From an uncultured Clostridia bacterium (lineage in GTDB: Bacteria; Bacillota; Clostridia; Oscillospirales; CAG-272): 6,223 nucleotides of DNA. Of this stretch, positions 1-6,223 are shown one piece after another. The stretch is taken from NCBI GenBank assembly GCA_946615525.1, contig CAMOHW010000052.1, forward strand, positions 1 to 6,223, given 5' to 3'. The position numbers and the translations under genes were made by a program. Every line of letters starts with the position of its first letter. The first letter of the stretch is position 1. The notes beneath the pieces were generated by a model, which had not been told where the DNA came from, ran no database searches, and saw only the letters and a program-made list of their open reading frames with translations.

Positions 1-122
1 CGCGCGACCATGTTTTCCACCTCGGCGGTGTGATGCCACCGTTTCGGCGAAAGCCGCGTCCGGACAACTGCGCGCAAACCGTTCAATTTTTCTTCATCTA
101 TGCGAAATTCGCTCGAATTCAT
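1..122 (-). CDS. yqeK: YqeK-type HD-domain protein, first 40 codons (3' end outside window)
   Basis: Only the N-terminus is visible, running off the left edge. The ATG at 122-120 overlaps the nadD stop as ATGA, with GAGG ten bases upstream inside nadD. The translated piece includes LSPKRWHHTAEVENMVA (residues 24-40), matching the opening helix of YqeK, where an Arg-x-x-His-Thr-x-x-Val pattern supplies the first metal-binding His of the HD domain (H31 here). YqeK proteins are metal-dependent hydrolases; Firmicute members have been shown to cleave symmetrical diadenosine tetraphosphate to ADP. The position directly after nadD is the standard one in Firmicutes, where nadD, yqeK and rsfS (yqeL) usually follow each other. 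The catalytic HD pair itself lies outside the window, so the call leans on context plus this short match. Confidence 0.85.
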   Translation of the reverse strand, partial: MNSSEFRIDEEKLNGLRAVVRTRLSPKRWHHTAEVENMVA

Positions 123-745
123 TTTTTCCCGTCCTCAATTTTTGAGCCATATAAATGATTGTCAAAAATGTATTGCTCGACCAACGGCGGGATCAGGTTG
201 GAAACCGACTCGCCGTTTGCAAGTTTGCGGCGGATCTCGGTGGAAGAAATTTCCACCGGTTCCATTTGGATCTTGCGAACGATTTTGCCGAATTTTTCCT
301 GATAAAGCGCAATTTTCCGAACGATTTGCGCGTCCAGGATCGCGTCTTTTTCGCGCCGCGCGTAAACCGGATAGCAAAGACGGAAAAGTTCTTCCGGCTC
401 GTGCCAGGTATCCAGCGTCAGCATCATATCGGTCCCGCAAAGCAAAAACAACCGCCGATCCTCTCCGGCAAGCTCACGCAAGGTGTCTGTGGTGTAACTT
501 TTGCCGGCTCGCCGCAGTTCCATATCGCTGACATAAACGCCCTCGATGCCCTGGAATGCCAACTGCGCCATGCGAAAACGATGTTCCGCAGAAATTGAAT
601 CCTCCACCTGCTTGTGCGGCGGGACTGCCGCCGGAATGACAAACAGAAAATCCAGCCACATTTGCTCCATGAAGGCCTTCGCCGCGGCGATATGACCGTT
701 GTGAGGCGGCGAAAAGGTGCCGCCGTAAATGCCGATACGCGTCAT
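119..745 (-). CDS. nadD: Nicotinate-nucleotide adenylyltransferase NadD
   Basis: NadD joins nicotinate mononucleotide and ATP to give deamido-NAD and pyrophosphate, the step common to de novo and salvage NAD synthesis. The 208-residue product has the normal length. The nucleotidyltransferase motif GGTFSPPHNGH (8-18) holds the two catalytic His residues, H15 and H18, with Ser where many homologues have Asp or Asn. PPHK (42-45), GKSYTTDTL (81-89), the GTDMMLTLDTWHEPEEL stretch (104-120) and the ATP-binding ISSTEIR (166-172) follow in family order. The start is set by MTRIGIYGGTF, since the GGTF strand must sit at the N-terminus. No Shine-Dalgarno sequence is visible in the 30 bases before this ATG, and the start overlaps the yhbY stop as ATGA, so initiation probably depends on ribosomes ending yhbY. 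Its own stop overlaps the yqeK start in the same way. Confidence 0.97.
   Translation of the reverse strand: MTRIGIYGGTFSPPHNGHIAAAKAFMEQMWLDFLFVIPAAVPPHKQVEDSISAEHRFRMAQLAFQGIEGVYVSDMELRRAGKSYTTDTLRELAGEDRRLFLLCGTDMMLTLDTWHEPEELFRLCYPVYARREKDAILDAQIVRKIALYQEKFGKIVRKIQMEPVEISSTEIRRKLANGESVSNLIPPLVEQYIFDNHLYGSKIEDGKK
131..136 (-). promoter_or_regulatory. Probable ribosome binding site of yqeK inside the nadD 3' end
   Basis: GAGGAC, read from 136 to 131, lies within the last codons of nadD, with GAGG ending ten bases before the yqeK ATG at 122. The spacing is slightly long but usable. Together with the ATGA overlap it supports coupled translation of nadD and yqeK. Confidence 0.5.
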
Positions 746-1032
746 GGCAGTTCAATGACCGGCTTTTTGGAAGAGCGCCGGTAAAGAACGGCTTTTTTGC
801 CGGTAACCGCAACAACATCGGCGCCTATTGCCGCCGCAAGTTCGTTTGCAACGGTATAGGGATCCTCGCCGCTGTTTTCCAAAATGTGTATTTTGATGAG
901 TTCGCGCGCTTCCAGCGCGTCGGAAACGGTCTTTACCAGATTTTCGGTCAAACCGCCCTTGCCGATTTGCAAAATGACGGGGTAATCGTTGGCAAGTTTG
1001 CGCAGGTATGCCCGCTGTTTGGATGTGATCAT
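742..1032 (-). CDS. yhbY: RNA-binding protein YhbY/YqeI (CRM domain), ribosome assembly
   Basis: YhbY-family proteins are a single CRM domain that binds pre-50S ribosomal particles and is thought to help large-subunit assembly. The 96-residue length fits. It opens with MITSKQRAYLRKLA, the usual family N-terminus, carries the CRM signature loop GKGG at 24-27 inside IGKGGLTENL, continues with DALEARELIKIHILEN (38-53), and closes with GKKAVLYRRS (78-87) typical of the last strand. A longer in-frame start at 1062 would add ten residues (MECLRKRRND) and run into the upstream gene; it is rejected because AAGGAG sits seven bases before the ATG at 1032 and homologues begin at MxTSKQ. Seventeen bases separate it from the upstream membrane-protein gene, the largest gap in the window, and its stop overlaps the nadD start. 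The yhbY-nadD-yqeK order is common in Firmicutes. Confidence 0.95.
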   Translation of the reverse strand: MITSKQRAYLRKLANDYPVILQIGKGGLTENLVKTVSDALEARELIKIHILENSGEDPYTVANELAAAIGADVVAVTGKKAVLYRRSSKKPVIELP

Positions 1033-1039
1033 ATCGTTT

Positions 1040-1045
1040 CTCCTT
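1040..1045 (-). promoter_or_regulatory. Strong ribosome binding site that fixes the yhbY start
   Basis: AAGGAG with a seven-base spacer precedes the ATG at 1032. It is the best Shine-Dalgarno match of the starts I examined in the window and lies in the short gap after the upstream stop codon. It rules in favour of the 96-residue product rather than the longer in-frame start at 1062. Confidence 0.8.
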
Positions 1046-1049
1046 TTTC

Positions 1050-1550
1050 TCAGGCATTCCATCCTTCGCGGCGGAGCAGCTGATAGATCTGCTCGGCATC
1101 GACCGCGAAAAAGTTGATGAATTTGGTATCGTTCAAAAAAATCCGGATCCCGTTTTCTTCCAGCAGGATGGATTGAACATCCTCGCGAGCGAGTTCCATG
1201 CGCTGTTCGCCGCGCGCAAAAGAAAGCAGGATGATGCTTTGCTCGGTCAAAATCAAATATCCGTTGGCCGTGCCGCCCGAAATGGTAAACCGCACGGGTT
1301 GCTCCAAAAGAAAGGGTTGCGGCAATGTTTTTTTCACACGGCGATAGGGTGCCTCAGCAATCCAAAAGCGCAACGGAATGACAATGCTGAGCAAAACGGC
1401 AACTCCCGCGCCGATCAGCAAGCCCCAGATCCATCCGGTGTAATAGCCCGAAAAAACGCCCAAAACGGCTACAATGCCTCCAACGAGGAATCCGCCGAAC
1501 ATTGAGAGGATTCGCACGACCGGGGAAAGAAAATAATTGGAAAACTTCAT
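1050..1550 (-). CDS. Small membrane protein of unknown function: two transmembrane helices plus a possible PH/GRAM-like domain
   Basis: I do not recognise this 166-residue protein. Two hydrophobic segments, about residues 13-35 (Gly/Val/Ile-rich) and 41-63, form a helical hairpin split by a short loop (FSGYYTG). There is no signal peptide or lipobox. A basic linker (YRRVKK, 69-74) then leads to a soluble C-terminal half, probably cytoplasmic by the positive-inside rule. That half alternates short hydrophobic strands with polar turns (FTISGGTANGYLILT, SIILLSF, VQSILLEENGIRIFL, KFINFFAV) and ends in an amphipathic helix (DAEQIYQLLRREGW). This beta-rich block plus one helix resembles the bacterial PH or GRAM fold, but that is inference from pattern only. 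The start ATG overlaps the rdgB stop (ATGA); candidate SDs are AAAGGAA 11 bases upstream and GGAAA 4 bases upstream, neither ideal. Composition and codon use match its neighbours, and the tight packing argues that it is a real operon member. Confidence 0.85.
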   Translation of the reverse strand: MKFSNYFLSPVVRILSMFGGFLVGGIVAVLGVFSGYYTGWIWGLLIGAGVAVLLSIVIPLRFWIAEAPYRRVKKTLPQPFLLEQPVRFTISGGTANGYLILTEQSIILLSFARGEQRMELAREDVQSILLEENGIRIFLNDTKFINFFAVDAEQIYQLLRREGWNA

Positions 1551-2176
1551 TTTGTTTCCGGTTCCTTTCCAAGCTCGGCTTTCAGGCGCCGGGCAAACGC
1601 GCGGATCGCCTTTCCCCTGTGGGAAACGGCATTTTTCTCCTCGGGTGTAACCTCGGCAAGCGTTTTTCCATAAGGTTCGTAGTAAAAGAGAGGATCATAG
1701 CCAAATCCGCCGCTACCGTGGTATTCGGTCAGAATAGTCCCTTTGACCTCACCACGCACGGTAAAGAACTTGCCGTTTGGAAATACGCAGGCGATGGTGC
1801 TGACAAAAGAGGCGCCGCGCCGCTCGATTGGCACATTCTCCAACAGCGAGAGCAATACGCGGTTGTTTGCCCCATCGTCATGTGCGCCGACGCCGGTTTT
1901 GATTTGCGCATAGCGCGCCGAATAAACCCCCGGCTCTCCGCCGAGCGCATCTACGGTCAAACCGGAATCGTCGCCAACGCCGATATAACCGGACGTTGCC
2001 GCCGCGCGCGCTTTGATGAGCGCATTTTCTTCAAAGGTTTCTCCCGTTTCCTCAATTTCCCCGGTCAAGCCCACATCATCCAGCGAAAGGACGGTGATCT
2101 CCGGCAAGGTTTCGGCAAGCAGCGTGCGCAGTTCGCCGATTTTTTTTGGGTTGCGGGAAGCAAGCACAAGTTTCAT
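1547..2176 (-). CDS. rdgB: dITP/XTP pyrophosphatase, RdgB/HAM1 family
   Basis: This cytosolic enzyme hydrolyses non-canonical purine triphosphates (ITP, dITP, XTP) to the monophosphate and pyrophosphate, keeping deaminated purines out of DNA and RNA. The 209-residue length is normal for the family. Visible motifs in order: SRNPKKIGEL (7-16) for phosphate binding, GETFEENA (45-52) with metal-binding Glu, DDSGLTVDALGG (69-80) with the catalytic Asp, ANNR (103-106), GSGGFGYDPLF (154-164) for base recognition, and SHRGKA (185-190). No key residue is missing. The start is clear: MKLVLASRN is the family's usual N-terminus and a GAGGA ribosome binding site sits six bases upstream. The gene begins 9 bases after ftsY and its stop overlaps the next start as ATGA. 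In many Firmicutes it is found in housekeeping operons, though directly behind ftsY is a less familiar place to me. Confidence 0.96.
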   Translation of the reverse strand: MKLVLASRNPKKIGELRTLLAETLPEITVLSLDDVGLTGEIEETGETFEENALIKARAAATSGYIGVGDDSGLTVDALGGEPGVYSARYAQIKTGVGAHDDGANNRVLLSLLENVPIERRGASFVSTIACVFPNGKFFTVRGEVKGTILTEYHGSGGFGYDPLFYYEPYGKTLAEVTPEEKNAVSHRGKAIRAFARRLKAELGKEPETK

Positions 2177-2182
2177 GTTCTA

Positions 2183-2187
2183 TCCTC
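2183..2187 (-). promoter_or_regulatory. Ribosome binding site of rdgB, overlapping the ftsY stop codon
   Basis: GAGGA lies six bases before the rdgB ATG at 2176. Its first two bases are the last two of the ftsY stop, which reads TGAGGA across 2188-2183. Ribosomes finishing ftsY would therefore stand on the rdgB initiation region, which fits coupled translation. Confidence 0.7.
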
Positions 2188-3280
2188 AATCAAACAGAGC
2201 TTTGATAAACTCTTTCTGGTCAAACTCCTGCATATCGTCGATTTTTTCGCCAACGCCGATGAATTTGACCGGAATGCCAAGCTCCTGGCGAATGGCAAGC
2301 ACAATGCCGCCCTTTGCCGTTCCGTCCATCTTGTTCAAAATCAGTCCGGTGAGAGATGCCGCGTTGCGGAACTCCTTCGCCTGCAAAATGGCATTTTGCC
2401 CGGTGGTGGCATCCAATACGAGCAGATTTTCCCGCGCAACGTCAGGCAGTTCCCTGTCGATCACGCGGTTGATCTTTGCCAATTCGTTCATCAGGTTGGT
2501 CTTGTTGTGCAGACGCCCTGCCGTATCAATGATCAACACATCGGCGTTTTGATTCTTTGCTGCATGGCAGGCATCAAAAACAACGGCGGCTGGGTCGCTG
2601 CCCTCGTTTTGATGCACCAGTTGCACCTTTGCGCGATCGCACCAAACAGCCAGTTGGTCGATCGCCGCGGCACGGAAGGTGTCCGCCGCCGCAACAATGA
2701 CCTTTTTGCCGCTTTTGCGCAGGCGATTGGAGATTTTGCCAATGGCGGTGGTCTTTCCGACTCCGTTGACGCCGATGACCAGAATGACCGACGGCTTGGT
2801 GGTCAGTTTGAGCTCTTCGCCCTCACCGATCAACCCTTCCAGAATCTCGCGCAGAGTAGAGGTGATCTGCTCTTTTTCCTTCAATCTGCCGTCCTTGACG
2901 CGGGCGCGCAGCTCATCAATGATCTGTTCGGTGGTGTTGACCCCGACATCCGCCGAAATGAGCAGTTCTTCCAGCTCTTCCAAAAGGTCTTCGTCCACGC
3001 GGACGAAATGTTTGAGCAGGTTGTCAATGCCGCCGAAAATGGCGTTCTTGGTTTTTAAAATGCCCGCTTTTACCCGCGCCCAAAAGGATTTTTTCTCCTC
3101 TTTTTGACCTTCTTCGGATTGGACGGTTTCTTTCTCCGGTTGCACTTCGGATTCCGGTGTTTCTTGCACCTCGGCTTCCGGCACGACCGGCTCTTTTTCT
3201 TCTTCGGGAGCCGGCGTTTCTACCGGCTCGCCCATTTCTTGTTGTTTCTTTTTTCCGAACAGGTTAGCCAAAAATGCCAT
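2186..3280 (-). CDS. ftsY: Signal recognition particle receptor FtsY (SRP-type GTPase)
   Basis: FtsY is the membrane-associated GTPase that receives SRP-ribosome complexes and hands nascent membrane proteins to the Sec translocon. Numbering from the ATG at 3280 gives 364 residues. Residues 1-13 (MAFLANLFGKKKQ) form a short amphipathic, basic-ended tail likely to touch the membrane. Residues 16-63 are an acidic Glu/Pro/Val-rich A domain of low complexity, and 65-155 are the helical N domain. The G domain follows: P-loop GVNGVGKTT (170-178), DTFRAAAIDQL (200-210), DTAGR (252-256), NKMD (316-319) and GVGEKIDDM (342-350). The acidic A domain and closing FxxGxGE motif separate it from Ffh and FlhF. 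An in-frame ATG at 3295 would add five residues (MGKTG). I prefer 3280 because an AGAAGG sequence abuts the 3295 ATG with no spacer and MAFL resembles usual FtsY starts; the SD before 3280 is itself weak. The chosen start overlaps the end of smc by 17 bases, suggesting translational coupling. Confidence 0.96.
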   Translation of the reverse strand: MAFLANLFGKKKQQEMGEPVETPAPEEEKEPVVPEAEVQETPESEVQPEKETVQSEEGQKEEKKSFWARVKAGILKTKNAIFGGIDNLLKHFVRVDEDLLEELEELLISADVGVNTTEQIIDELRARVKDGRLKEKEQITSTLREILEGLIGEGEELKLTTKPSVILVIGVNGVGKTTAIGKISNRLRKSGKKVIVAAADTFRAAAIDQLAVWCDRAKVQLVHQNEGSDPAAVVFDACHAAKNQNADVLIIDTAGRLHNKTNLMNELAKINRVIDRELPDVARENLLVLDATTGQNAILQAKEFRNAASLTGLILNKMDGTAKGGIVLAIRQELGIPVKFIGVGEKIDDMQEFDQKEFIKALFD

Positions 3281-6223
3281 CCCAGTCTTCCCCATCCTTC
3301 TTTGAAATATCGTTGATGTTCAGCATAAGCACTTTGGAAATACCATGCTCCGGCATGGTCACGCCGTAAAGGCGATCCGCCGCCGCCATGGTTCCGCGGC
3401 GGTGCGTGATCATAATAAACTGCGTGCCGTGCGAATAGCGTTTGATGTATTGCGCCAAGCGCTCGACGTTGACCTCATCCAGCGCCGCCTCAATTTCGTC
3501 CAGAATGCAGAACGGCGTGGGATTGACCTGCAAAATGGCAAAGAAGAGCGCAACGCCTACAAACGCCTGTTCGCCGCCCGAAAGCTGCATGAGGTTTTTG
3601 ATGATTTTTCCGGGAGGTGCCGCTTTGATCTCGATGCCGCTTTCCAGCACGTTTTCGGGATCGGTAAGCGAAAGCTCGGCAGAGCCGCCGCCGAAGAGCT
3701 CGGCAAATACTTTGCCGAAGTTCTCGTTGATCTTATTGAACGAATCCACAAACGCGGTGCGCATTTCGGTTTCCAACTGCCGGATGATTTCGGACAGATC
3801 CTTTCTGGAGTTTTCCAGATCGGTGATCTGTGTGTTCATGGCGTCATACCGCGCGCGCACTTCGGCATACTTGTTGACGGCGTCCAGATCGACGTGTCCG
3901 ATCGAACGCAGTTTGTTTTTGCAATCAGTCTGCAAGGCCAGCATTTCCGGCCGGGTTTCTTTGGTCAGGGGCGGATAACCGAGCGCGACCGCGTCGGCGC
4001 GCGTCATTTCGTATTCGTCCCACAGGCGGGTGGCAAGTTGCTCCTGCGTGGCACGCAGGTTGCCCAACTTGTTTTCGCACTTGGTGTATTCGCGGAAGAT
4101 CAATTCCTTTTGGTTCATCCGCTCACGCAGACGGCTGTTGAGGTCGTTGAGCTTTTTCTCAAACGCAAGATTACCCTCTTCCAACTGGCTCCGCTTTGCG
4201 TTCAGCTGTTCCAACAGGGTGCTGCCCGAACGATAAGCGGCGCGGGCGGCCTCGATCTCGGCGTTCTTTGCCGCGATCTCCTCGCTCTTGGCGCGGATCT
4301 TTTCGGTGTATTCGGAAAGTTCGGCGTGCAAAACCGCAATGCGCTCCTCGGATGTTTGGCGGAGCGTAGTTTCGGTTTCAATATCCTTTTGCGTTTCGCT
4401 GGTGCGAATATAGAGTTCGGTGAGTTTTCTGCCGATCTCCTCTTTTTGCAGGACGGTTTCGCCATGCTCGGCAGATTTTTCGGCACGGAAATCGGTAAAC
4501 TCCCGAATGCGTGCGGCAACGGCTTTTTCCTGCGCGGTCAGGGAGGTAAGTTCTTCCTCGTATCTGGTTTGCGCTTCTTCCAACTCGCGCGTATCTTCAC
4601 GCAGTTTTTCCAAAAGCGTGTCGTTGGCGTCCAGTTTTGCGCGCAACTGCTCCAAACTTGCCGCCTCGGTGGCGCGCAGAACGGCAATGAGTTCCTTTCG
4701 GTCCTCGGCGGAGTTCTTGCCGGATTCGGCGTCATCCAAGCGTTCTGCCAGTTCGGTTGCTTCTTTTTCGCGCCGGTCGGCAACGGTTTGCAATTTCTTC
4801 AATTCTTCTTCCAGACGCTTGATCTCGCCGGCCCTGGAAAGAACGCCCGAACCGGTTTTTGCGGAACCGCCGGTAAAGGAGCCGCCGACGTTGATTTGCT
4901 GGCCGTCCAGCGTGACAACGCGAACACGGTAGCCCAATGCTTTTGCCATGCTGTTGGCGTGGTCGATCCCGTCAAACACCACCGTTCTTCCCAAAAGGGA
5001 GGACAGCACGCCTTTGAACTTTGCATCGGTCTTGATCAATGTATCGGCAACACCGATATACCCTGCAAACCCTGCCGCGTCGGTCATTTCCTTGGTGGGC
5101 GTCGAGGGCTTCATAGAGGTAAGCGGGAAGAAGGTGGCACGGCCTGCCTCGCCGCGTTTGAGTGCGAACATGGCGGCTTTCGCTGTTTCTTCATCTTCCA
5201 CAACGATATTTTGCAAATTTGCGCCCAGCGCAATTTCCATGGCGGTGATGAAACGATCCTCTACCGAGATGACCTGGGAAAGCGGACCGTAGATTTTTCC
5301 GCAGGGAGCGCCCGAGCGATCGGTGATCTCGCCTTTTTCGTATTGGCTCATCACAAACCGGACAGCCCCGGAATAGCCCTCAAAGTGTTCTTCCATTGCC
5401 TTCATGGTGGCAATTCTCTGCGCGACCGAGTCAACGCGCAGTTTTGCGTTTGCGCTTTCGGTTTGTGCTACGCGCAACTGCTCCGCCATTGCCTCAATCT
5501 TCTTTTCGGCGTCAGCAATGTCCGCCTCGGCATTTGCGATCTCGGCATCATATCCGGCAACGGTGCGCTCCTTGACGCCGCATTGCTCTTTGAGTTTTTC
5601 GGAGGTCTCGCGGTAGCCCTGCAATTCCTGCAAAGCGGTGGAGTTTTTGCCGGTATCGGTTTCCTTTGCGTTTTCCAAAACCGAAATGCGCACGCGGATA
5701 TCGGTAGCTTCATTTTCGGCTTCCCGAATACGCGTCAATGCCTCGGCAACGGCGTTTGCAAGCGTTTCTTCCTTTTGCGCCAAGTTGTTCTGCTCGGCTG
5801 TGAGCGCCTCGCGCTCTTTTTTCTGCTCGGCAAGCGTGTTTTCCAGTTCGCCGATCTTTTTGGCGTGTCCGGTGCAGGCGTCTTGCTCGGCATGAATCGA
5901 CTTTTCAACACCGGCGATAGAGCCCTGCGTTGCGGCAATCAGGTCTTTTGCGTGTGTAATGGTGGTTTCGGCAACGCGCTCGCCGCTTTCCAGGCGGTGG
6001 CATTCCTCGGTTTGCTCCTGAATCTGGCGCAACAACTGCTCGGACTCGAGCTTTCCGGTCTGTGATGCCTCAAAGAGTTTTGCATTCTGGTCTTCCAGCG
6101 TTTGAATGCCCTCCTCGGCGCTTTGCAAATCGAAGGTGGCATGATTGAATGCCTCTTCGGCGGCTTCCAGTTCGCCGTGGATCTTTTCGGTATCATAAAG
6201 CCAAATGGAAACGTCGGCGCGTT
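3264..6223 (-). CDS. smc: Chromosome segregation protein SMC, C-terminal ~985 residues (5' end outside window)
   Basis: SMC is the dimeric ATPase that, with ScpA and ScpB, loops and organises the chromosome for segregation. The frame is open to the right edge, so about 200 N-terminal residues, including Walker A, are missing (family length about 1,180). Fragment numbering: residues ~3-14 (ADVSIWLYDTEK) match the start of the coiled coil after the N-terminal head. A Glu/Lys/Ala/Gln-rich coiled coil runs to ~285. The hinge spans ~300-460 and ends with the Gly-rich stretch GGSFTGGSAKTGSG followed by LSRAGEI. A second coiled coil runs to ~770. The C-terminal head follows: FGKVFAELFGGG near 835-845, signature LSGGEQ at 880-885, Walker B FCILDE with D908 and E909, D-loop ALDE at 913-916, H-loop ITHRRGTM with H940. 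The signature is LSGGEQ where Bacillus has LSGGER, a variant I believe occurs in clostridial SMCs. All visible catalytic elements are intact. The TTG at 6128-6126 is an internal Leu codon, not the start. The stop codon lies inside ftsY. Confidence 0.97.
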   Translation of the reverse strand, partial: RADVSIWLYDTEKIHGELEAAEEAFNHATFDLQSAEEGIQTLEDQNAKLFEASQTGKLESEQLLRQIQEQTEECHRLESGERVAETTITHAKDLIAATQGSIAGVEKSIHAEQDACTGHAKKIGELENTLAEQKKEREALTAEQNNLAQKEETLANAVAEALTRIREAENEATDIRVRISVLENAKETDTGKNSTALQELQGYRETSEKLKEQCGVKERTVAGYDAEIANAEADIADAEKKIEAMAEQLRVAQTESANAKLRVDSVAQRIATMKAMEEHFEGYSGAVRFVMSQYEKGEITDRSGAPCGKIYGPLSQVISVEDRFITAMEIALGANLQNIVVEDEETAKAAMFALKRGEAGRATFFPLTSMKPSTPTKEMTDAAGFAGYIGVADTLIKTDAKFKGVLSSLLGRTVVFDGIDHANSMAKALGYRVRVVTLDGQQINVGGSFTGGSAKTGSGVLSRAGEIKRLEEELKKLQTVADRREKEATELAERLDDAESGKNSAEDRKELIAVLRATEAASLEQLRAKLDANDTLLEKLREDTRELEEAQTRYEEELTSLTAQEKAVAARIREFTDFRAEKSAEHGETVLQKEEIGRKLTELYIRTSETQKDIETETTLRQTSEERIAVLHAELSEYTEKIRAKSEEIAAKNAEIEAARAAYRSGSTLLEQLNAKRSQLEEGNLAFEKKLNDLNSRLRERMNQKELIFREYTKCENKLGNLRATQEQLATRLWDEYEMTRADAVALGYPPLTKETRPEMLALQTDCKNKLRSIGHVDLDAVNKYAEVRARYDAMNTQITDLENSRKDLSEIIRQLETEMRTAFVDSFNKINENFGKVFAELFGGGSAELSLTDPENVLESGIEIKAAPPGKIIKNLMQLSGGEQAFVGVALFFAILQVNPTPFCILDEIEAALDEVNVERLAQYIKRYSHGTQFIMITHRRGTMAAADRLYGVTMPEHGISKVLMLNINDISKKDGEDWDGIFG
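4842..5324 (-). other. SMC hinge (dimerisation) domain region
   Basis: This part of the smc fragment (about residues 300-460) breaks the Glu/Lys-rich coiled coil with a globular, Gly- and hydrophobic-rich sequence. It begins around CGKIYGPLSQVI and ends in the Gly-rich GGSFTGGSAKTGSG segment, both characteristic of the bacterial SMC hinge that holds the two SMC protomers together. The boundaries are estimated by eye from where the heptad-like composition stops and resumes, so they may be off by 10-20 residues. Confidence 0.85.

Noticed and set aside
1033..1062. N-terminal extension of yhbY to an upstream ATG at 1062
   Set aside because: It would add ten residues not found in the family and overlap the preceding gene, and the strong AAGGAG site points to the ATG at 1032.
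1502..3058. A 518-codon open frame on the plus strand across rdgB and ftsY
   Set aside because: rdgB and ftsY happen to share a frame, and this reading is codon-aligned antisense to both, so it stays open for the same codon-use reason. It shows no domain, and both underlying minus-strand genes have full motif sets.
3131..3235. Low-complexity Glu/Pro/Val-rich stretch in ftsY as a possible repeat or insertion
   Set aside because: An acidic, poorly conserved A domain at this place is normal for FtsY, and no exact repeat unit is visible in the DNA.
3345..6065. A 906-codon open frame on the plus strand, antisense to smc
   Set aside because: Its codons lie exactly opposite the smc codons, so a stop could only arise where smc uses TTA, CTA or TCA, which this genome avoids. 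The translation is rich in Phe, Cys, Arg and Leu with no recognisable domain, whereas the minus-strand reading is an unmistakable SMC.
6126..6128. TTG as a possible start codon for smc
   Set aside because: The frame continues upstream to the window edge with SMC-like sequence (ADVSIWLYDTEK), so this is an internal Leu codon.
1..6223. An undescribed defence, mobile or regulatory system
   Set aside because: Every stretch is accounted for by tightly packed same-strand genes, all but one of known housekeeping families. No integrase, transposase, inverted repeats, direct-repeat array, RNA-like fold or compositional break was seen.

Overview
The window is a dense, single-direction stretch of bacterial housekeeping genes, all on the minus strand, so transcription runs from position 6223 down to 1. 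In order of transcription it holds the last ~985 codons of smc, then ftsY, an RdgB/HAM1-type pyrophosphatase gene, a small two-helix membrane protein of unknown function, yhbY, nadD and the first 40 codons of a yqeK-type HD-domain gene. Both outer genes are cut by the window edges. There is no RNA gene, mobile element, CRISPR array, visible terminator or internal promoter, and no non-coding gap longer than 17 bases.

The organism is most likely a Firmicute, probably a clostridial lineage of moderate-to-high GC. The adjacency smc-ftsY and the order yhbY-nadD-yqeK are both typical of Firmicutes. The SMC head carries an LSGGEQ signature and the FtsY has a Glu-rich acidic N-terminal domain. Synonymous codons ending in G or C are preferred, and TTA, CTA and TCA are scarce. 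Genus cannot be named from the sequence alone.

Right part (3264-6223): the SMC fragment contains the first coiled coil, the hinge, the second coiled coil and the C-terminal ATPase half; the Walker A half lies outside the window. It overlaps the start of ftsY by 17 bases. Middle part (1547-3280): FtsY, the SRP receptor GTPase, followed after 9 bases by the ITPase/XTPase, whose ribosome binding site is built over the ftsY stop codon. Left part (1-1550): the unknown membrane protein, YhbY, NadD and YqeK. ATGA start/stop overlaps link rdgB to the unknown gene, yhbY to nadD, and nadD to yqeK.

Together the genes look like one growth-linked operon segment: chromosome organisation (SMC), membrane protein targeting (FtsY), nucleotide pool cleaning (RdgB), ribosome assembly (YhbY) and NAD synthesis (NadD), with YqeK probably acting in nucleotide hydrolysis. 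I see no novel multi-gene system. The only gene here without a recognised role is the small membrane protein at 1050-1550, which is the item most worth a second look.
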